A stretch of 12,165 bases of DNA from Rhizobiaceae bacterium UBA1291 (GCA_002307905.1 DBUL01000225.1:2523-14687); one strand, 5' to 3'; counted from the stretch's first letter, positions 1 to 7,607 are shown. Notes: generated by a model not told the origin, from the letters alone. Translations and numbers: made by a program.

Positions 1-12
1 TTCCGCTGACAT
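1..12 (-). CDS. Start of the next leftward gene (partial)
   Basis: Only the first four codons fit in the window, reading M-S-A-E on the minus strand. The ATG at 12-10 shares its A with the TGA stop (14-12) of the dehydrogenase upstream, which is a typical translationally coupled overlap. A GGGAGG ribosome site lies about 8 bases before the ATG, inside the end of the dehydrogenase gene. Known DenD clusters often continue with kinase, isomerase or aldolase genes for four-carbon acids, but nothing here identifies this product. Confidence 0.45.
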
Positions 13-995
13 CACAGCTTGCCTCCCAGTTCGTCCTCGATATGCACGCGGATGATTTCGTCGAACGAGTTCTCGGCGGTGAAGCCAAGTTCGCGAGCAC
101 GCTTGGCCTCGAAGCCCGGCGCCCATCCGGCGCACATGCGCATGATCATTTCGTCCGGTTCGCGGCGAATGAGTGCGACCGCCTTATCCCCCGCCACGCG
201 CCGCAGCGCCTCGATTTGCTCACCGACGGTGGCGCTCAGGCCCGGCATGGATAGGTTGCGGCGCGGGCCGACCTTGTCGAGGTCGATTGTGGCGCCGTGG
301 ATCAGGAAGCCGACGGCCGAGCGCGGCGAGGCATGCCAGTGGCGCACGTCGTCGGAGACGGGAAGCACGGCTTCCTGGCCGACCAGCGGCTCGCGCAGGA
401 TGTTGGAGAAGAAGCCGGAGGCAGCCTTGTTCGGCTTGCCGGGGCGGATACAGACCGTCGGCAGACGGATGCCGATGCCGTCGAAGAAGCTGCGGCGCGA
501 ATAGTCGGCCAGCAGCAATTCGCAAATGGCCTTCTGAGCGCCGTAACTCGTGAGCGGCGTGGTGTGGAATTCGTCCGGGATGGGATAGGGCAGGGGAGCG
601 CCGAACACGGCGATCGACGAGGTGAAGACGACACGCGGCTTGTAGCCGTCCTCGCCATTGGCGATACGGATGGCGTCGAAAAGGTACCGCGTGCCGTCGA
701 GGTTGATCCGATAGCCCTTGTCGAAGTCGAGCTCCGCCTCCCCAGAGACGATCGCTGCCAGATGGAAGACCACGTCGGGTCGGCCGGCGATAAGACGTGC
801 CGCTTCGCCGGATGCGGAAAGATCGACAGTCTCCAGCGTTACCTTGCCGGCAAAACCGGCTGGAGCGTCCGGGGTGACCACGTCGACCAAGGTCATGGCA
901 TTGATCGGGCGGCCGCCGAGCGCACCGTCGCGCGTCAGGCGGTCGGCAAGCTTGCGGCCCACCATTCCGGCGGCGCCGATGATCAGGATATGCAT
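12..995 (-). CDS. denD: D-erythronate dehydrogenase-like NAD-dependent epimerase/dehydratase family protein
   Basis: This 327-residue protein has an extended-SDR Rossmann fold. The N-terminal nucleotide loop GAAGMVG is at residues 7-13, a TSS catalytic serine region at 125-127, and the active-site pair Y151/K155 in YGAQK. Length, the GKPNKAASGFFSNILREPL stretch and the DDVRHWHASP stretch match the DenD group, which oxidises D-erythronate at C2 using NAD in cytoplasmic four-carbon sugar-acid degradation. The start at 995 is chosen because GGAGGAGG lies about 7 bases upstream; the open frame continues upstream but that part is not protein-like. It is divergent from the FAD dehydrogenase gene and shares a control region with it. 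Its last bases overlap the next leftward gene. Family membership is firm; the exact substrate is inferred, and other aldonates are possible. Confidence 0.8.
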   Translation of the reverse strand: MHILIIGAAGMVGRKLADRLTRDGALGGRPINAMTLVDVVTPDAPAGFAGKVTLETVDLSASGEAARLIAGRPDVVFHLAAIVSGEAELDFDKGYRINLDGTRYLFDAIRIANGEDGYKPRVVFTSSIAVFGAPLPYPIPDEFHTTPLTSYGAQKAICELLLADYSRRSFFDGIGIRLPTVCIRPGKPNKAASGFFSNILREPLVGQEAVLPVSDDVRHWHASPRSAVGFLIHGATIDLDKVGPRRNLSMPGLSATVGEQIEALRRVAGDKAVALIRREPDEMIMRMCAGWAPGFEAKRARELGFTAENSFDEIIRVHIEDELGGKL

Positions 996-1063
996 GGATT
1001 TTCCTCCTCCGGCAGGGCTTGGCGGTGACATTCCGACAAAATACAAGCCGCTCAAAACAAATA

Positions 1064-1093
1064 TTGTAAGGTTGTCTGATAACCTTATATGAT
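1064..1093 (+). promoter_or_regulatory. Candidate sigma-70-type promoter for the FAD dehydrogenase-gntR unit
   Basis: TTGTAA (1064-1069) and TATGAT (1088-1093) are separated by 18 bases and match the -35 and -10 consensus at 4 and 5 of 6 positions. The spacer contains almost the whole operator palindrome, so binding there would block RNA polymerase. Transcription would start near 1100, leaving a short leader before the ATG at 1127. No equally good promoter was found for denD on the other strand; TACAAT at 1068-1063 is a possible -10 without a clear -35. Confidence 0.45.
1067..1087. promoter_or_regulatory. Palindromic GntR/FadR-type operator in the divergent region
   Basis: Positions 1068-1086 read AAGGTTGTCTGATAACCTT, an inverted repeat centred on 1077 with 8 of 9 arm positions paired; one further pair extends it to 1067-1087. 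Read on the minus strand, the core TTATCAGACAA nearly matches the FadR-type pattern TnGTnnnACnA and resembles the boxes at 3486 and 11747. It lies between the two candidate promoter hexamers of the FAD dehydrogenase gene and also upstream of denD, so it could control both directions. The likely ligand-responsive binder is the GntR/FCD protein encoded at 2653. The palindrome is seen; the binding protein is inferred. Confidence 0.65.
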
Positions 1094-1126
1094 GGTTTTG
1101 AAAACAGAATTGTTGGCGATGCCGCC

Positions 1127-2620
1127 ATGAACCGGCAATGGTTGGTTCCGCGGCGAGCGGAGAATGCGATCTTGAGCGGATGGGGCGAGGCGGCGGTAGT
1201 GGCGGATGACCGGCAGGAGGGCCTGCGCCGGGCGCTGGGACCGGATATGGTGCTGGTCGGCGAAGATGTCCTGCGCTATTGCCGGGACTGGCATGGCGAC
1301 GTGACGACGGGTGCGGTCGCGGTTCTCCGCCCTCGCTCGACAGAGGAGGTCGCCGCGGCCGTGCGGGCTTGTGCATCCCTTGGGCTTTCGATCGTACCGC
1401 AGGGCGGCAATACCGGTCTTGTGCTTGGCGCGACGCCGGATCAACCCGACAGCCAGGTGGTGATCTGCCTCGAACGGATGGCCCGGATCCGGCGCATCGA
1501 TGTCGATGATTTCTCGGCGGTGGTCGAGGCGGGGTGCATTCTGTCGGAATTAAAGGATGCCGTTGCGCGTGAAGGCATGTTCTTTCCGTTGGCGCTCGGC
1601 GCCCAGGGTTCCTGCCGGATCGGCGGCAATGTCTCGACCAATGCCGGCGGCATCAACGTGTTGCGTTACGGGATGACGCGCGAACTGGTGCTTGGCCTCG
1701 AGGTCGTGCTGCCGGACGGGACGATCTTCGACGGCCTCTCGACGCTGCGCAAGGACAATCGCGGCATTGATCTCAAGCAACTCTTCATCGGTGCGGAAGG
1801 CACGCTCGGGATCATTACTGCCGTGTCCGTCAAACTGATGCCGGCGCCCGATCAAGTGGCGACAGCGCTTGTCGGCCTCAACGCTCTGGATGATGTGATC
1901 GCGCTTTATCGCCGGGCGCGTCGGGATTGCTGCGACCTCCTATCGGCCTTTGAATTCATGCCGCCGCTCGCCTTCGTGCTGGCCCGCGAAGCGATCCCCG
2001 ATCTCGCGATGCCGATGGCTGGCAACTATCCGGCTTATGCGCTGATGGAAATCTCCGGATCAGGCCTGGTCGACATTGCCGACCTGATGGAACGCTTCCT
2101 CGGGGGCGTGATGGAAGAGGGACTAGTCGCCGATGGCGTCATCGCCACTTCGGAGAGTCAGGCCCGCAATCTCTGGCTCTTCCGTGAAGGAATGAACGAG
2201 GGCCAGGCGAAGCGCGGGCCGCATTTGCGCACCGATGTTTCCGTACCGCTGTCTAGGCTCGCCGATTTCGTCCGCGACGCGGAAGCTGCGGTCGCTGCGG
2301 CGCTGCCGGATTGCGTCAGCGTGTCCTATGGTCACGTCGGCGACGGCAATGTGCATCTGAACGTGCTGCCGCCCGCAGGACTTTCGCCGGAAGAGAGCGC
2401 CGCGCAGATCTACAAGGCCAAGGTCGCGATCAATACCGTCCTCGATGCCTATCACGGATCGATCAGTGCGGAACACGGCATCGGCCGATTGAAGAAGACG
2501 GATTTCGAAGCCCGGCTGCCGGATGTGCGGCGCAAGCTGCTCACCGCTCTCAAGGGTGCCATCGATCCGACTTTCGTCATGAATCCCGGTTGCCAATTGA
2601 ACTTCGCGCGCGATTCATAG
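1127..2620 (+). CDS. FAD-linked 2-hydroxyacid dehydrogenase (GlcD/D-2-hydroxyacid type)
   Basis: This 497-residue protein is of the PCMH/VAO flavin family, which oxidises D-lactate, glycolate, D-2-hydroxyglutarate and similar acids to 2-keto acids and passes electrons to a membrane acceptor. The FAD-binding half shows PQGGNTGLV at 91-99, GGNVSTNAGG at 166-175 and IGAEGTLGIIT at 221-231. The C-terminal oxidase half shows LRTDVSVPL at 367-375, the metal motif HVGDGNVH at 403-410 and SAEHGIGRLK at 447-456. The ATG at 1127 has no clear ribosome site. An in-frame GTG at 1199 has GAGG 8 bases upstream and would give about 473 residues, closer to the family norm, so the first 24 residues are doubtful. 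It is followed 32 bases later by gntR. In this locus it may oxidise glycolate or lactate released by the hydrolase at 10037; the substrate is inferred. Confidence 0.82.
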   Translation: MNRQWLVPRRAENAILSGWGEAAVVADDRQEGLRRALGPDMVLVGEDVLRYCRDWHGDVTTGAVAVLRPRSTEEVAAAVRACASLGLSIVPQGGNTGLVLGATPDQPDSQVVICLERMARIRRIDVDDFSAVVEAGCILSELKDAVAREGMFFPLALGAQGSCRIGGNVSTNAGGINVLRYGMTRELVLGLEVVLPDGTIFDGLSTLRKDNRGIDLKQLFIGAEGTLGIITAVSVKLMPAPDQVATALVGLNALDDVIALYRRARRDCCDLLSAFEFMPPLAFVLAREAIPDLAMPMAGNYPAYALMEISGSGLVDIADLMERFLGGVMEEGLVADGVIATSESQARNLWLFREGMNEGQAKRGPHLRTDVSVPLSRLADFVRDAEAAVAAALPDCVSVSYGHVGDGNVHLNVLPPAGLSPEESAAQIYKAKVAINTVLDAYHGSISAEHGIGRLKKTDFEARLPDVRRKLLTALKGAIDPTFVMNPGCQLNFARDS

Positions 2621-2652
2621 AAGAACGCCGGTTACGGTAGGGAGAGGGCGAC

Positions 2653-3369
2653 ATGACGGTGGATTTCGGTCAGATCAGGCGCAACGAGCATTTGCCCGCG
2701 CGCATCTCCTCACAAATTGCCCGAGACATTGCGGAGGGCCGTATCCTGCCGGGCGAGAAACTGCCCACGGAGCATGTGCTTGCCAAGGGATTCGGCGTCA
2801 GCCGCTCGGTGGTGCGCGAGGCGATCGCTCAATTGCGCAACGAGGGACTGGTGGAGACCCGCCAAGGTGTTGGTGCCTTCGTCACGGAGCAGCGGGCTCG
2901 TCAGTCTATCCGGATCGAGCAGGATGACTTGCACGACCGCGAGAGTTTCCGCGAATTGTTCCAGCTGCGTCTGCCGCTTGAGATCGAGGCTGCGGGTCTT
3001 GCAGCCGTGCACCATGATGGCGACGATCTCCGCAAGCTGGACGAGACGTTGGCGGCAATGACCGGCGCCGACAAATGGACGGATCAGGGCATCGTCGCCG
3101 ATCTTGCCTTTCACCGTGTCCTCGCGGCGGCCACCAAGAACGAGTATTTTTCGCTGTTCATCGGCTTTATTGCCGAGCGGATCAGTCTGGCGATCAATGC
3201 TGCCCGGGCCGCAGCCGTGCTAGAAGAGATTGTCGAGGTGACGATCGCCGAGCATCTGGCGATCCGCGACGCGGTGGCGAGCCGTGATCCGCAGCGGGCG
3301 CGCGCGGCCATGCGCCGGCACTTGCTCGGGGCGACCGGTCGGCTCGGTCTCAAGCTCGAGTCATATTGA
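2653..3369 (+). CDS. GntR-family transcriptional regulator, FCD (FadR) subfamily
   Basis: This 238-residue cytoplasmic DNA-binding regulator has an N-terminal winged helix-turn-helix at about residues 14-78, including LPTEHVLAKGFGVSRSVVRE and the wing TRQGVGAFV. An all-helical FCD ligand domain spans about 95-230. The usual FCD metal ligands are visible as D150 and H154 (DLAFH), H201 (AEHLAIRDAV) and H223 (RRHLLGA), so a metal-assisted carboxylate effector such as a sugar acid is likely. A good ribosome site (AGGGAGAGGG) precedes the ATG. It follows the FAD dehydrogenase gene by 32 bases, probably in one transcript, so the operator at 1067-1087 would make it autoregulated. Boxes of similar sequence before 3557 and before the leftward operon suggest it controls the whole pathway. 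The family call is strong; effector and targets are inferred. Confidence 0.93.
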   Translation: MTVDFGQIRRNEHLPARISSQIARDIAEGRILPGEKLPTEHVLAKGFGVSRSVVREAIAQLRNEGLVETRQGVGAFVTEQRARQSIRIEQDDLHDRESFRELFQLRLPLEIEAAGLAAVHHDGDDLRKLDETLAAMTGADKWTDQGIVADLAFHRVLAAATKNEYFSLFIGFIAERISLAINAARAAAVLEEIVEVTIAEHLAIRDAVASRDPQRARAAMRRHLLGATGRLGLKLESY

Positions 3370-3383
3370 AAATGCCATCGCGG

Positions 3384-3404
3384 CCACGGTCCACTGGACC
3401 TTGG
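3384..3404 (+). other. Short hairpin after gntR
   Basis: GGTCC (3388-3392) and GGACC (3396-3400) pair around a 3-base loop. After one mismatch, three more pairs (CCA with TGG) extend the stem. It begins 15 bases after the gntR stop. No run of T follows, so it is a weak candidate terminator or an mRNA 3'-end stabiliser only. Confidence 0.3.
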
Positions 3405-3446
3405 ACAAGGTGGTGAAAATTGCATTAGCAAAACAATATTGGCCGC

Positions 3447-3475
3447 TAGACAGTTGGAAAAAGACCGACTAAAAC
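3447..3475 (+). promoter_or_regulatory. Candidate promoter of the FAH-TRAP operon
   Basis: TAGACA (3447-3452) and TAAAAC (3470-3475), with a 17-base spacer, match the -35 and -10 consensus at 5 and 4 of 6 positions. Transcription would begin near 3482, directly at the TTGTCAG inverted repeat just downstream, which fits repression by a bound regulator. This is a visual match only. Confidence 0.45.
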
Positions 3476-3485
3476 GTTTCAGGTA

Positions 3486-3507
3486 ATGTTGTCAGACATC
3501 CTGACAA
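3486..3507. promoter_or_regulatory. GntR/FadR-type operator before the FAH-TRAP operon
   Basis: The block ATGTTGTCAGAC at 3486-3497 also occurs exactly at 11747-11758 before the leftward operon. Within it TGTC-A-GACA (3490-3498) is a perfect small palindrome of FadR type. In addition TTGTCAG (3489-3495) and CTGACAA (3501-3507) form a 7-base perfect inverted repeat with a 5-base spacer, so two overlapping dimer sites are possible. It lies over or just after the presumed transcription start. The repeats are seen; regulation by the protein at 2653 is inferred. Confidence 0.6.
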
Positions 3508-3549
3508 TAGGGCAGGCGCGCTGGAGGGCGAGCCTGGAGTCTACAAACC

Positions 3550-3556
3550 GGGGAGG
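3550..3556 (+). promoter_or_regulatory. Ribosome site that questions the start of the FAH-fold gene
   Basis: A strong GGGGAGG abuts the ATG at 3557 with no spacing, which is too close for efficient initiation there. The in-frame TTG at 3563 (codon 3) lies 6 bases after the site and is therefore a better-spaced start. The two choices differ by only two residues. Confidence 0.5.
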
Positions 3557-4732
3557 ATGGTCTTGGGTTCCACGCATTCGCTGATTGCCGCGCAAATTTT
3601 GCCCGAAGATGCCGCCGAAGCCTTGTTGGTCGGGCGTGTCTGGTCGAAGGCTGTCGACGGGCCATGCCCGGTCCTTGTGCGGAATGGCCGTCTGCTGGAT
3701 CTTTCACTGCTATCTGCTACCGTTTCTTCCCTTCTCGAAATCGAGGATATTGCTGCCCGCTTGAAGAGCGAGAGCGGCCTTGCCGAGCTTGGTTCGCTTG
3801 ACGACTTTCTGTCCGGAGAGGCTGGCGAACTGCTGGCCCCGGTCGATCTGCAGGCGATCAAGGCGGCGGGCGTGACCTTTGCCGACAGCATGCTGGAGCG
3901 GGTGATCGAAGAGCAGGCCAAGGGCGACGCTTCCCGAGCGCGCGATATTCGGACACGGCTTGCGCCGGTGCTGGGCGACAGTCTGCGCGGCGTCGTCGCA
4001 GGTTCCGAACAGGCTGCGCGCGTCAAGTCGCTATTGCAGGACATGAACCTTTGGTCTCAATATCTCGAAGTCGGCATTGGTCCCGATGCGGAGATCTTTA
4101 CCAAGGCACAGCCTATGTCGGCCGTCGGCTGCGGTGCCCACGTCGGCATTCATCCGATTTCGGAATGGAACAACCCAGAGCCGGAAGTTGTGCTCGTGCT
4201 GCGTTCCACTGGCGAGATCGTCGGTGCGACGCTTGGCAACGACGTCAACCTGCGCGATGTCGAGGGCCGCTCGGCCCTACTTCTCGGCAAGGCCAAGGAC
4301 AATAACGCTTCCTGTTCGGTCGGACCTTTCATCCGCCTGTTCGACGGCGCTTTCTCGCTCGAAGATCTCGGCCGTGTCCGCGTTTCGCTGCTCGTCGAAG
4401 GCAAGGACGGTTTCGTCATGACGGGGGAGAGCCCGATGGAGGCGATCAGCCGTAAGCCCGCCGATCTTGCCCGCCAGCTCATCAACCGAAATCATCAATA
4501 TCCGGATGGCGCCGTGCTCTTTCTCGGTACCATGTTCGCGCCGGTCAAAGACCGCCGCGGTGCAGGCCAGGGCTTTACGCATGAGATCGGCGACCGGGTA
4601 GAAATCGCCACGCCGAAGCTCGGCCGCCTCATCAATTGGGTCGAGCGCAGCGACGCCTGCCCCGAATGGACCTTTGGCACGACGGCGCTGATCCGTAACC
4701 TGGCCTCCCGCGGCCTTCTGGACAAGGTTTGA
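3557..4732 (+). CDS. FAH-family protein, XylX-like 2-keto-3-deoxy-pentonate dehydratase candidate
   Basis: This protein is 391 residues from ATG 3557, or 389 from the better-spaced TTG at 3563. It has a variable N-terminal part of about 165 residues and a C-terminal fumarylacetoacetate hydrolase fold. Likely metal ligands are E208 and E210 in NPEPEVVL and an aspartate in GNDVNLRDVEG (D229 or D234); a lysine-rich active-site loop GKAKDNNAS lies at 244-252. The roughly 390-residue length and two-part layout resemble the FAH subgroup containing XylX, which dehydrates 2-keto-3-deoxypentonates to alpha-ketoglutarate semialdehyde in the cytoplasm. The TRAP genes follow with a one-base overlap, so uptake and this step are co-transcribed. 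No semialdehyde dehydrogenase is in the window. It could instead be a hydrolase or isomerase of another acid; the fold is certain, the reaction is not. Confidence 0.72.
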   Translation: MVLGSTHSLIAAQILPEDAAEALLVGRVWSKAVDGPCPVLVRNGRLLDLSLLSATVSSLLEIEDIAARLKSESGLAELGSLDDFLSGEAGELLAPVDLQAIKAAGVTFADSMLERVIEEQAKGDASRARDIRTRLAPVLGDSLRGVVAGSEQAARVKSLLQDMNLWSQYLEVGIGPDAEIFTKAQPMSAVGCGAHVGIHPISEWNNPEPEVVLVLRSTGEIVGATLGNDVNLRDVEGRSALLLGKAKDNNASCSVGPFIRLFDGAFSLEDLGRVRVSLLVEGKDGFVMTGESPMEAISRKPADLARQLINRNHQYPDGAVLFLGTMFAPVKDRRGAGQGFTHEIGDRVEIATPKLGRLINWVERSDACPEWTFGTTALIRNLASRGLLDKV

Positions 4733-5277
4733 TGGGACTGATCATGCAAAGGGCAACCGACACATTCTATCGTATTCTCGAGTTCCTGTTGATCTTCCTC
4801 CTCTCGGCCATGGCCGTGATGGTCTTCGTCAACGTGGTGCTGCGCTACGGTTTCAATTCGGGTCTCAATATATCGGACGAGTTGTCGCGCTATTTCTTCG
4901 TCTGGCTGACGTTCATCGGCGCGGTTGTCGCATTCCGTGAACACTCGCATGTCGGCGTGGAAACGCTGGTCATGCTCTTCGGCCGCAAGGGCCGGATCAT
5001 CTGCATGATCCTGGCGAACATCATCATCATCGCCGTGTCGGCGATCTTCTTCTGGGGCACCTGGAAGCAGGCTCCGATCAATGCCAGCATGGCAGCGCCG
5101 GTTACCAAACTGCCGATGATCTGGGTCTATGGAATCGGGTTCTTCACTGGCGCCGGCGTTGTGCTGATCGCACTCGAGCGCCTGTTCCGCCTGTTGACCG
5201 GTCGGGTCACCGAGGAAGAAATCGCCGCGTTTGCCGGAGAGAACATGGACCTCGAGCATCTCTCGGAGCGTGTCTGA
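4732..5277 (+). CDS. TRAP transporter small permease subunit (DctQ)
   Basis: This integral inner-membrane protein of 181 residues has four hydrophobic segments at about 17-37, 52-69, 88-109 and 128-150. The DctQ signature is clear in VFVNVVLRYGFNSGL followed by SDELSRYFFVWLTFIGA (residues 31-64), and HSHVGVETL follows. It pairs with DctM to form the membrane part of a sodium-driven TRAP importer. The chosen ATG at 4732 overlaps the last base of the upstream stop codon, with AAGG a few bases before it. An ATG at 4744 would give a protein four residues shorter and cannot be excluded. Its own stop overlaps the DctM start. Confidence 0.93.
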   Translation: MGLIMQRATDTFYRILEFLLIFLLSAMAVMVFVNVVLRYGFNSGLNISDELSRYFFVWLTFIGAVVAFREHSHVGVETLVMLFGRKGRIICMILANIIIIAVSAIFFWGTWKQAPINASMAAPVTKLPMIWVYGIGFFTGAGVVLIALERLFRLLTGRVTEEEIAAFAGENMDLEHLSERV

Positions 5278-6554
5278 TGACTCTGGTCGTATTTATCGCT
5301 TCGCTGCTTGGCGCCATGGCGATCGGCGTGCCGGTCGCGTTTGCGCTGATGTTCTGCGGTGTCATGCTCATGTGGTTCATGGGCATGTTCAACACACAGA
5401 TCATTGCCCAGAACATGATCGCGGGTGCCGACACTTTCACGCTGCTCGCCATTCCCTTCTTCATCCTCGCGGGTGAATTGATGAATGCCGGCGGCCTGTC
5501 CAAGCCGATCAACGATTTCGCCATCGCCTGTGTCGGCCACATTCGCGGCGGTCTCGGCATTGTCGCGATCATGGCCGCCGTCATCATGGCCAGCATTTCC
5601 GGCTCCGCCGCGGCCGACACGGCAGCGCTTGCCGCCATTCTCATTCCGATGATGGCCAAGGCCGGCTACAATGTGCCGCGCTCTGCCGGCCTGATCGCCG
5701 CGGGCGGCGTCATCGCCCCGGTCATACCGCCGTCCATGGCCTTTATCGTCTTCGGTGTCGCCGCGAACGTTTCGATCACGCAGCTCTTCATGGCCGGTAT
5801 TGCGCCAGGTCTGATGATGGCTACTGCGCTGATCATCACCTGGCTGATTGTCGTCCGCAAGGACAAGGTCGAGGCGCTGCCCCGCACGCCGATGAAAGAA
5901 CGCCTTCGGGTGACCGGCCGTGCACTCTGGGCACTCGGCATGCCGGTAATCATCCTCGGAGGCATCAAGGCAGGCGTCGTGACGCCAACCGAAGCCGCTG
6001 TCGTTGCAGCGGCCTACGCGCTCTTCGTCGGGATGGTCATTTACCGGGAACTGAAACCTAGCGAACTGTCGGGGGTTATTCTTCGGGCGGCCAAGACGAC
6101 GTCAGTGGTCATGTTCCTGGTCTGCGCAGCGCTTGTTTCCGCCTGGCTGATCACGGCTGCCAACATTCCTGCCGAGATCACCGGCTTCATCGAGCCGTTG
6201 ATCGATCGCCCGACGCTGCTGATGTTCGCCATCATGCTGCTTGTGCTGATCGTCGGTACCGCGCTCGACCTGACGCCGACCATCCTGATCCTGACGCCCG
6301 TGCTGATGCCGATTGTCAAGCAGGCGGGTATCGACCCGGTCTATTTCGGCGTCCTGTTCATTATGAATACCTGCATCGGCCTTCTGACCCCACCTGTGGG
6401 CGTCGTCCTGAACGTCGTCAGCGGGGTGGGGCGCGTGCCGCTCGGCAAGGTGACGGTGGGCGTTGCGCCCTTCCTTGTCGCGCAGATCGTCGTGCTCGTC
6501 ATCCTGATCCTGTTCCCGGATCTGGTTCTCGTCCCCGCTCGCTGGCTGCGTTGA
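5277..6554 (+). CDS. TRAP transporter large permease subunit (DctM)
   Basis: This 425-residue, highly hydrophobic inner-membrane protein has about twelve predicted membrane segments and the usual length for DctM. Family motifs include ISGSAAADTAALAAILIPMM (107-126), the VIPPSMAFIVFG loop (149-160) and its repeat-related IGLLTPPVG (367-375). It forms the substrate and ion translocation channel of the TRAP importer together with DctQ. The start ATG at 5277 overlaps the DctQ stop in a TGATG arrangement, with GGAG about 10 bases upstream, implying translational coupling. Forty-eight bases separate it from the binding-protein gene. Confidence 0.95.
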   Translation: MTLVVFIASLLGAMAIGVPVAFALMFCGVMLMWFMGMFNTQIIAQNMIAGADTFTLLAIPFFILAGELMNAGGLSKPINDFAIACVGHIRGGLGIVAIMAAVIMASISGSAAADTAALAAILIPMMAKAGYNVPRSAGLIAAGGVIAPVIPPSMAFIVFGVAANVSITQLFMAGIAPGLMMATALIITWLIVVRKDKVEALPRTPMKERLRVTGRALWALGMPVIILGGIKAGVVTPTEAAVVAAAYALFVGMVIYRELKPSELSGVILRAAKTTSVVMFLVCAALVSAWLITAANIPAEITGFIEPLIDRPTLLMFAIMLLVLIVGTALDLTPTILILTPVLMPIVKQAGIDPVYFGVLFIMNTCIGLLTPPVGVVLNVVSGVGRVPLGKVTVGVAPFLVAQIVVLVILILFPDLVLVPARWLR

Positions 6555-6602
6555 CAGCCCGCGTGCATCGATTTCACACTCAACAATCCATGGGAGGATA
6601 AT

Positions 6603-7607
6603 ATGAGAAAACTGCTTCTGACCACCACTGCCATCGCATTCGCATGCTCCGCCGCGGCTCCGGCCTTTGCGGAGTTCAACGAACGCAATATCCGCATATC
6701 GAACGGCATCAATGCAGATCATCCGGTTGGCAACGGTATCGATGCCATGCAGGCCTGCCTCGACGAAAAGTCCGGCGGCAAGCTCAAGCTCACTGCGTTT
6801 TGGGGTGGTGCGCTTGGCGGTGACCTTCAGGCGACCCAGGCCCTGCGGTCCGGCGTCCAGGAAGCCGTCGTGACCTCGTCGTCGCCGCTCGTCGGCATCG
6901 TGCCGGCGCTTGGGGTCTTCGACCTGCCGTTCCTCTTTGCCAGCGCTGACGAAGCCTACAAGGTTCTCGATGGCGATTTCGGCGACCAGATGAACAAGAA
7001 GCTCGAAGAAGCCGGTCTGGTGAACCTGGCCTATTGGGAAAACGGCTTCCGCAACCTGTCGAACTCGGTTCGCCCGGTCAACAAGTGGGAAGACTTCGAG
7101 GGCATGAAGGTTCGCGTCATGCAGAACAACATCTTCCTCGACACCTTCCAGAACCTCGGTGCCAACGCGACCCCGATGGCGTTCGGCGAAGTCTTCTCGG
7201 CGCTGGAAACCAAGGCGATCGACGCGCAGGAAAACCCCTATGTGACGATCGACACGTCTAAGTTCTATGAAGTGCAGAAGTACGTCACGGAGACCAACCA
7301 CGCCTATACGCCGTTCCTTCTCCTGTTCTCGAAGGCAATCTTCGATACCTACACGCCGGAAGAACAGGCAGCCCTCCGCGAATGCGCCGCAGTCGGCCGT
7401 GACGAAGAGCGCAGGGTTATCCAGGATCTGAACAAGAAGTCGCTGGAGAAGATCAAGGCGGAGGGCATCGAGGTCAACGTGCTGTCCGCAGACGAACAGG
7501 CTCGCATTCGCGAGAAGTCGATGATCGTCTATGACAAGCACAAGGCCGAGATCGGCGCCGATGTCGTCGACGCGATCCTCGCCAACCTTGCCGAAATACG
7601 CAAGTAA
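6603..7607 (+). CDS. TRAP transporter periplasmic solute-binding protein (DctP)
   Basis: This 334-residue protein begins with a classic Sec signal peptide, MRKLLLTTTAIAFACSAAAP followed by AFA, with cleavage probable after residue 23. The mature DctP fold shows ENGFRNLSNS at 146-155, the carboxylate-binding arginine R171 in GMKVRVMQN and the family motif QENP at 209-212. This subunit captures an organic acid in the periplasm and delivers it to DctQM. Neighbouring enzymes suggest a sugar acid, possibly a pentonate or deoxyhexonate. A strong GGGAGG lies 5 bases before the ATG. The gene is last in the Q-M-P order and ends 52 bases before a strong terminator. The ligand is not readable from sequence alone. 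Confidence 0.95.
   Translation: MRKLLLTTTAIAFACSAAAPAFAEFNERNIRISNGINADHPVGNGIDAMQACLDEKSGGKLKLTAFWGGALGGDLQATQALRSGVQEAVVTSSSPLVGIVPALGVFDLPFLFASADEAYKVLDGDFGDQMNKKLEEAGLVNLAYWENGFRNLSNSVRPVNKWEDFEGMKVRVMQNNIFLDTFQNLGANATPMAFGEVFSALETKAIDAQENPYVTIDTSKFYEVQKYVTETNHAYTPFLLLFSKAIFDTYTPEEQAALRECAAVGRDEERRVIQDLNKKSLEKIKAEGIEVNVLSADEQARIREKSMIVYDKHKAEIGADVVDAILANLAEIRK

Noticed and set aside
996..1376. N-terminal extension of denD by up to 127 residues
   Set aside because: The extension is proline- and arginine-rich, crosses the operator and overlaps the start of the divergent gene. The Rossmann motif begins just after the ATG at 995, which has its own ribosome site.
3472..3479. AAACGTTT, resembling a LacI/GalR-family operator core
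   Set aside because: Only 8 bases are palindromic, no LacI-family gene is present and the sequence does not recur in the other control regions.
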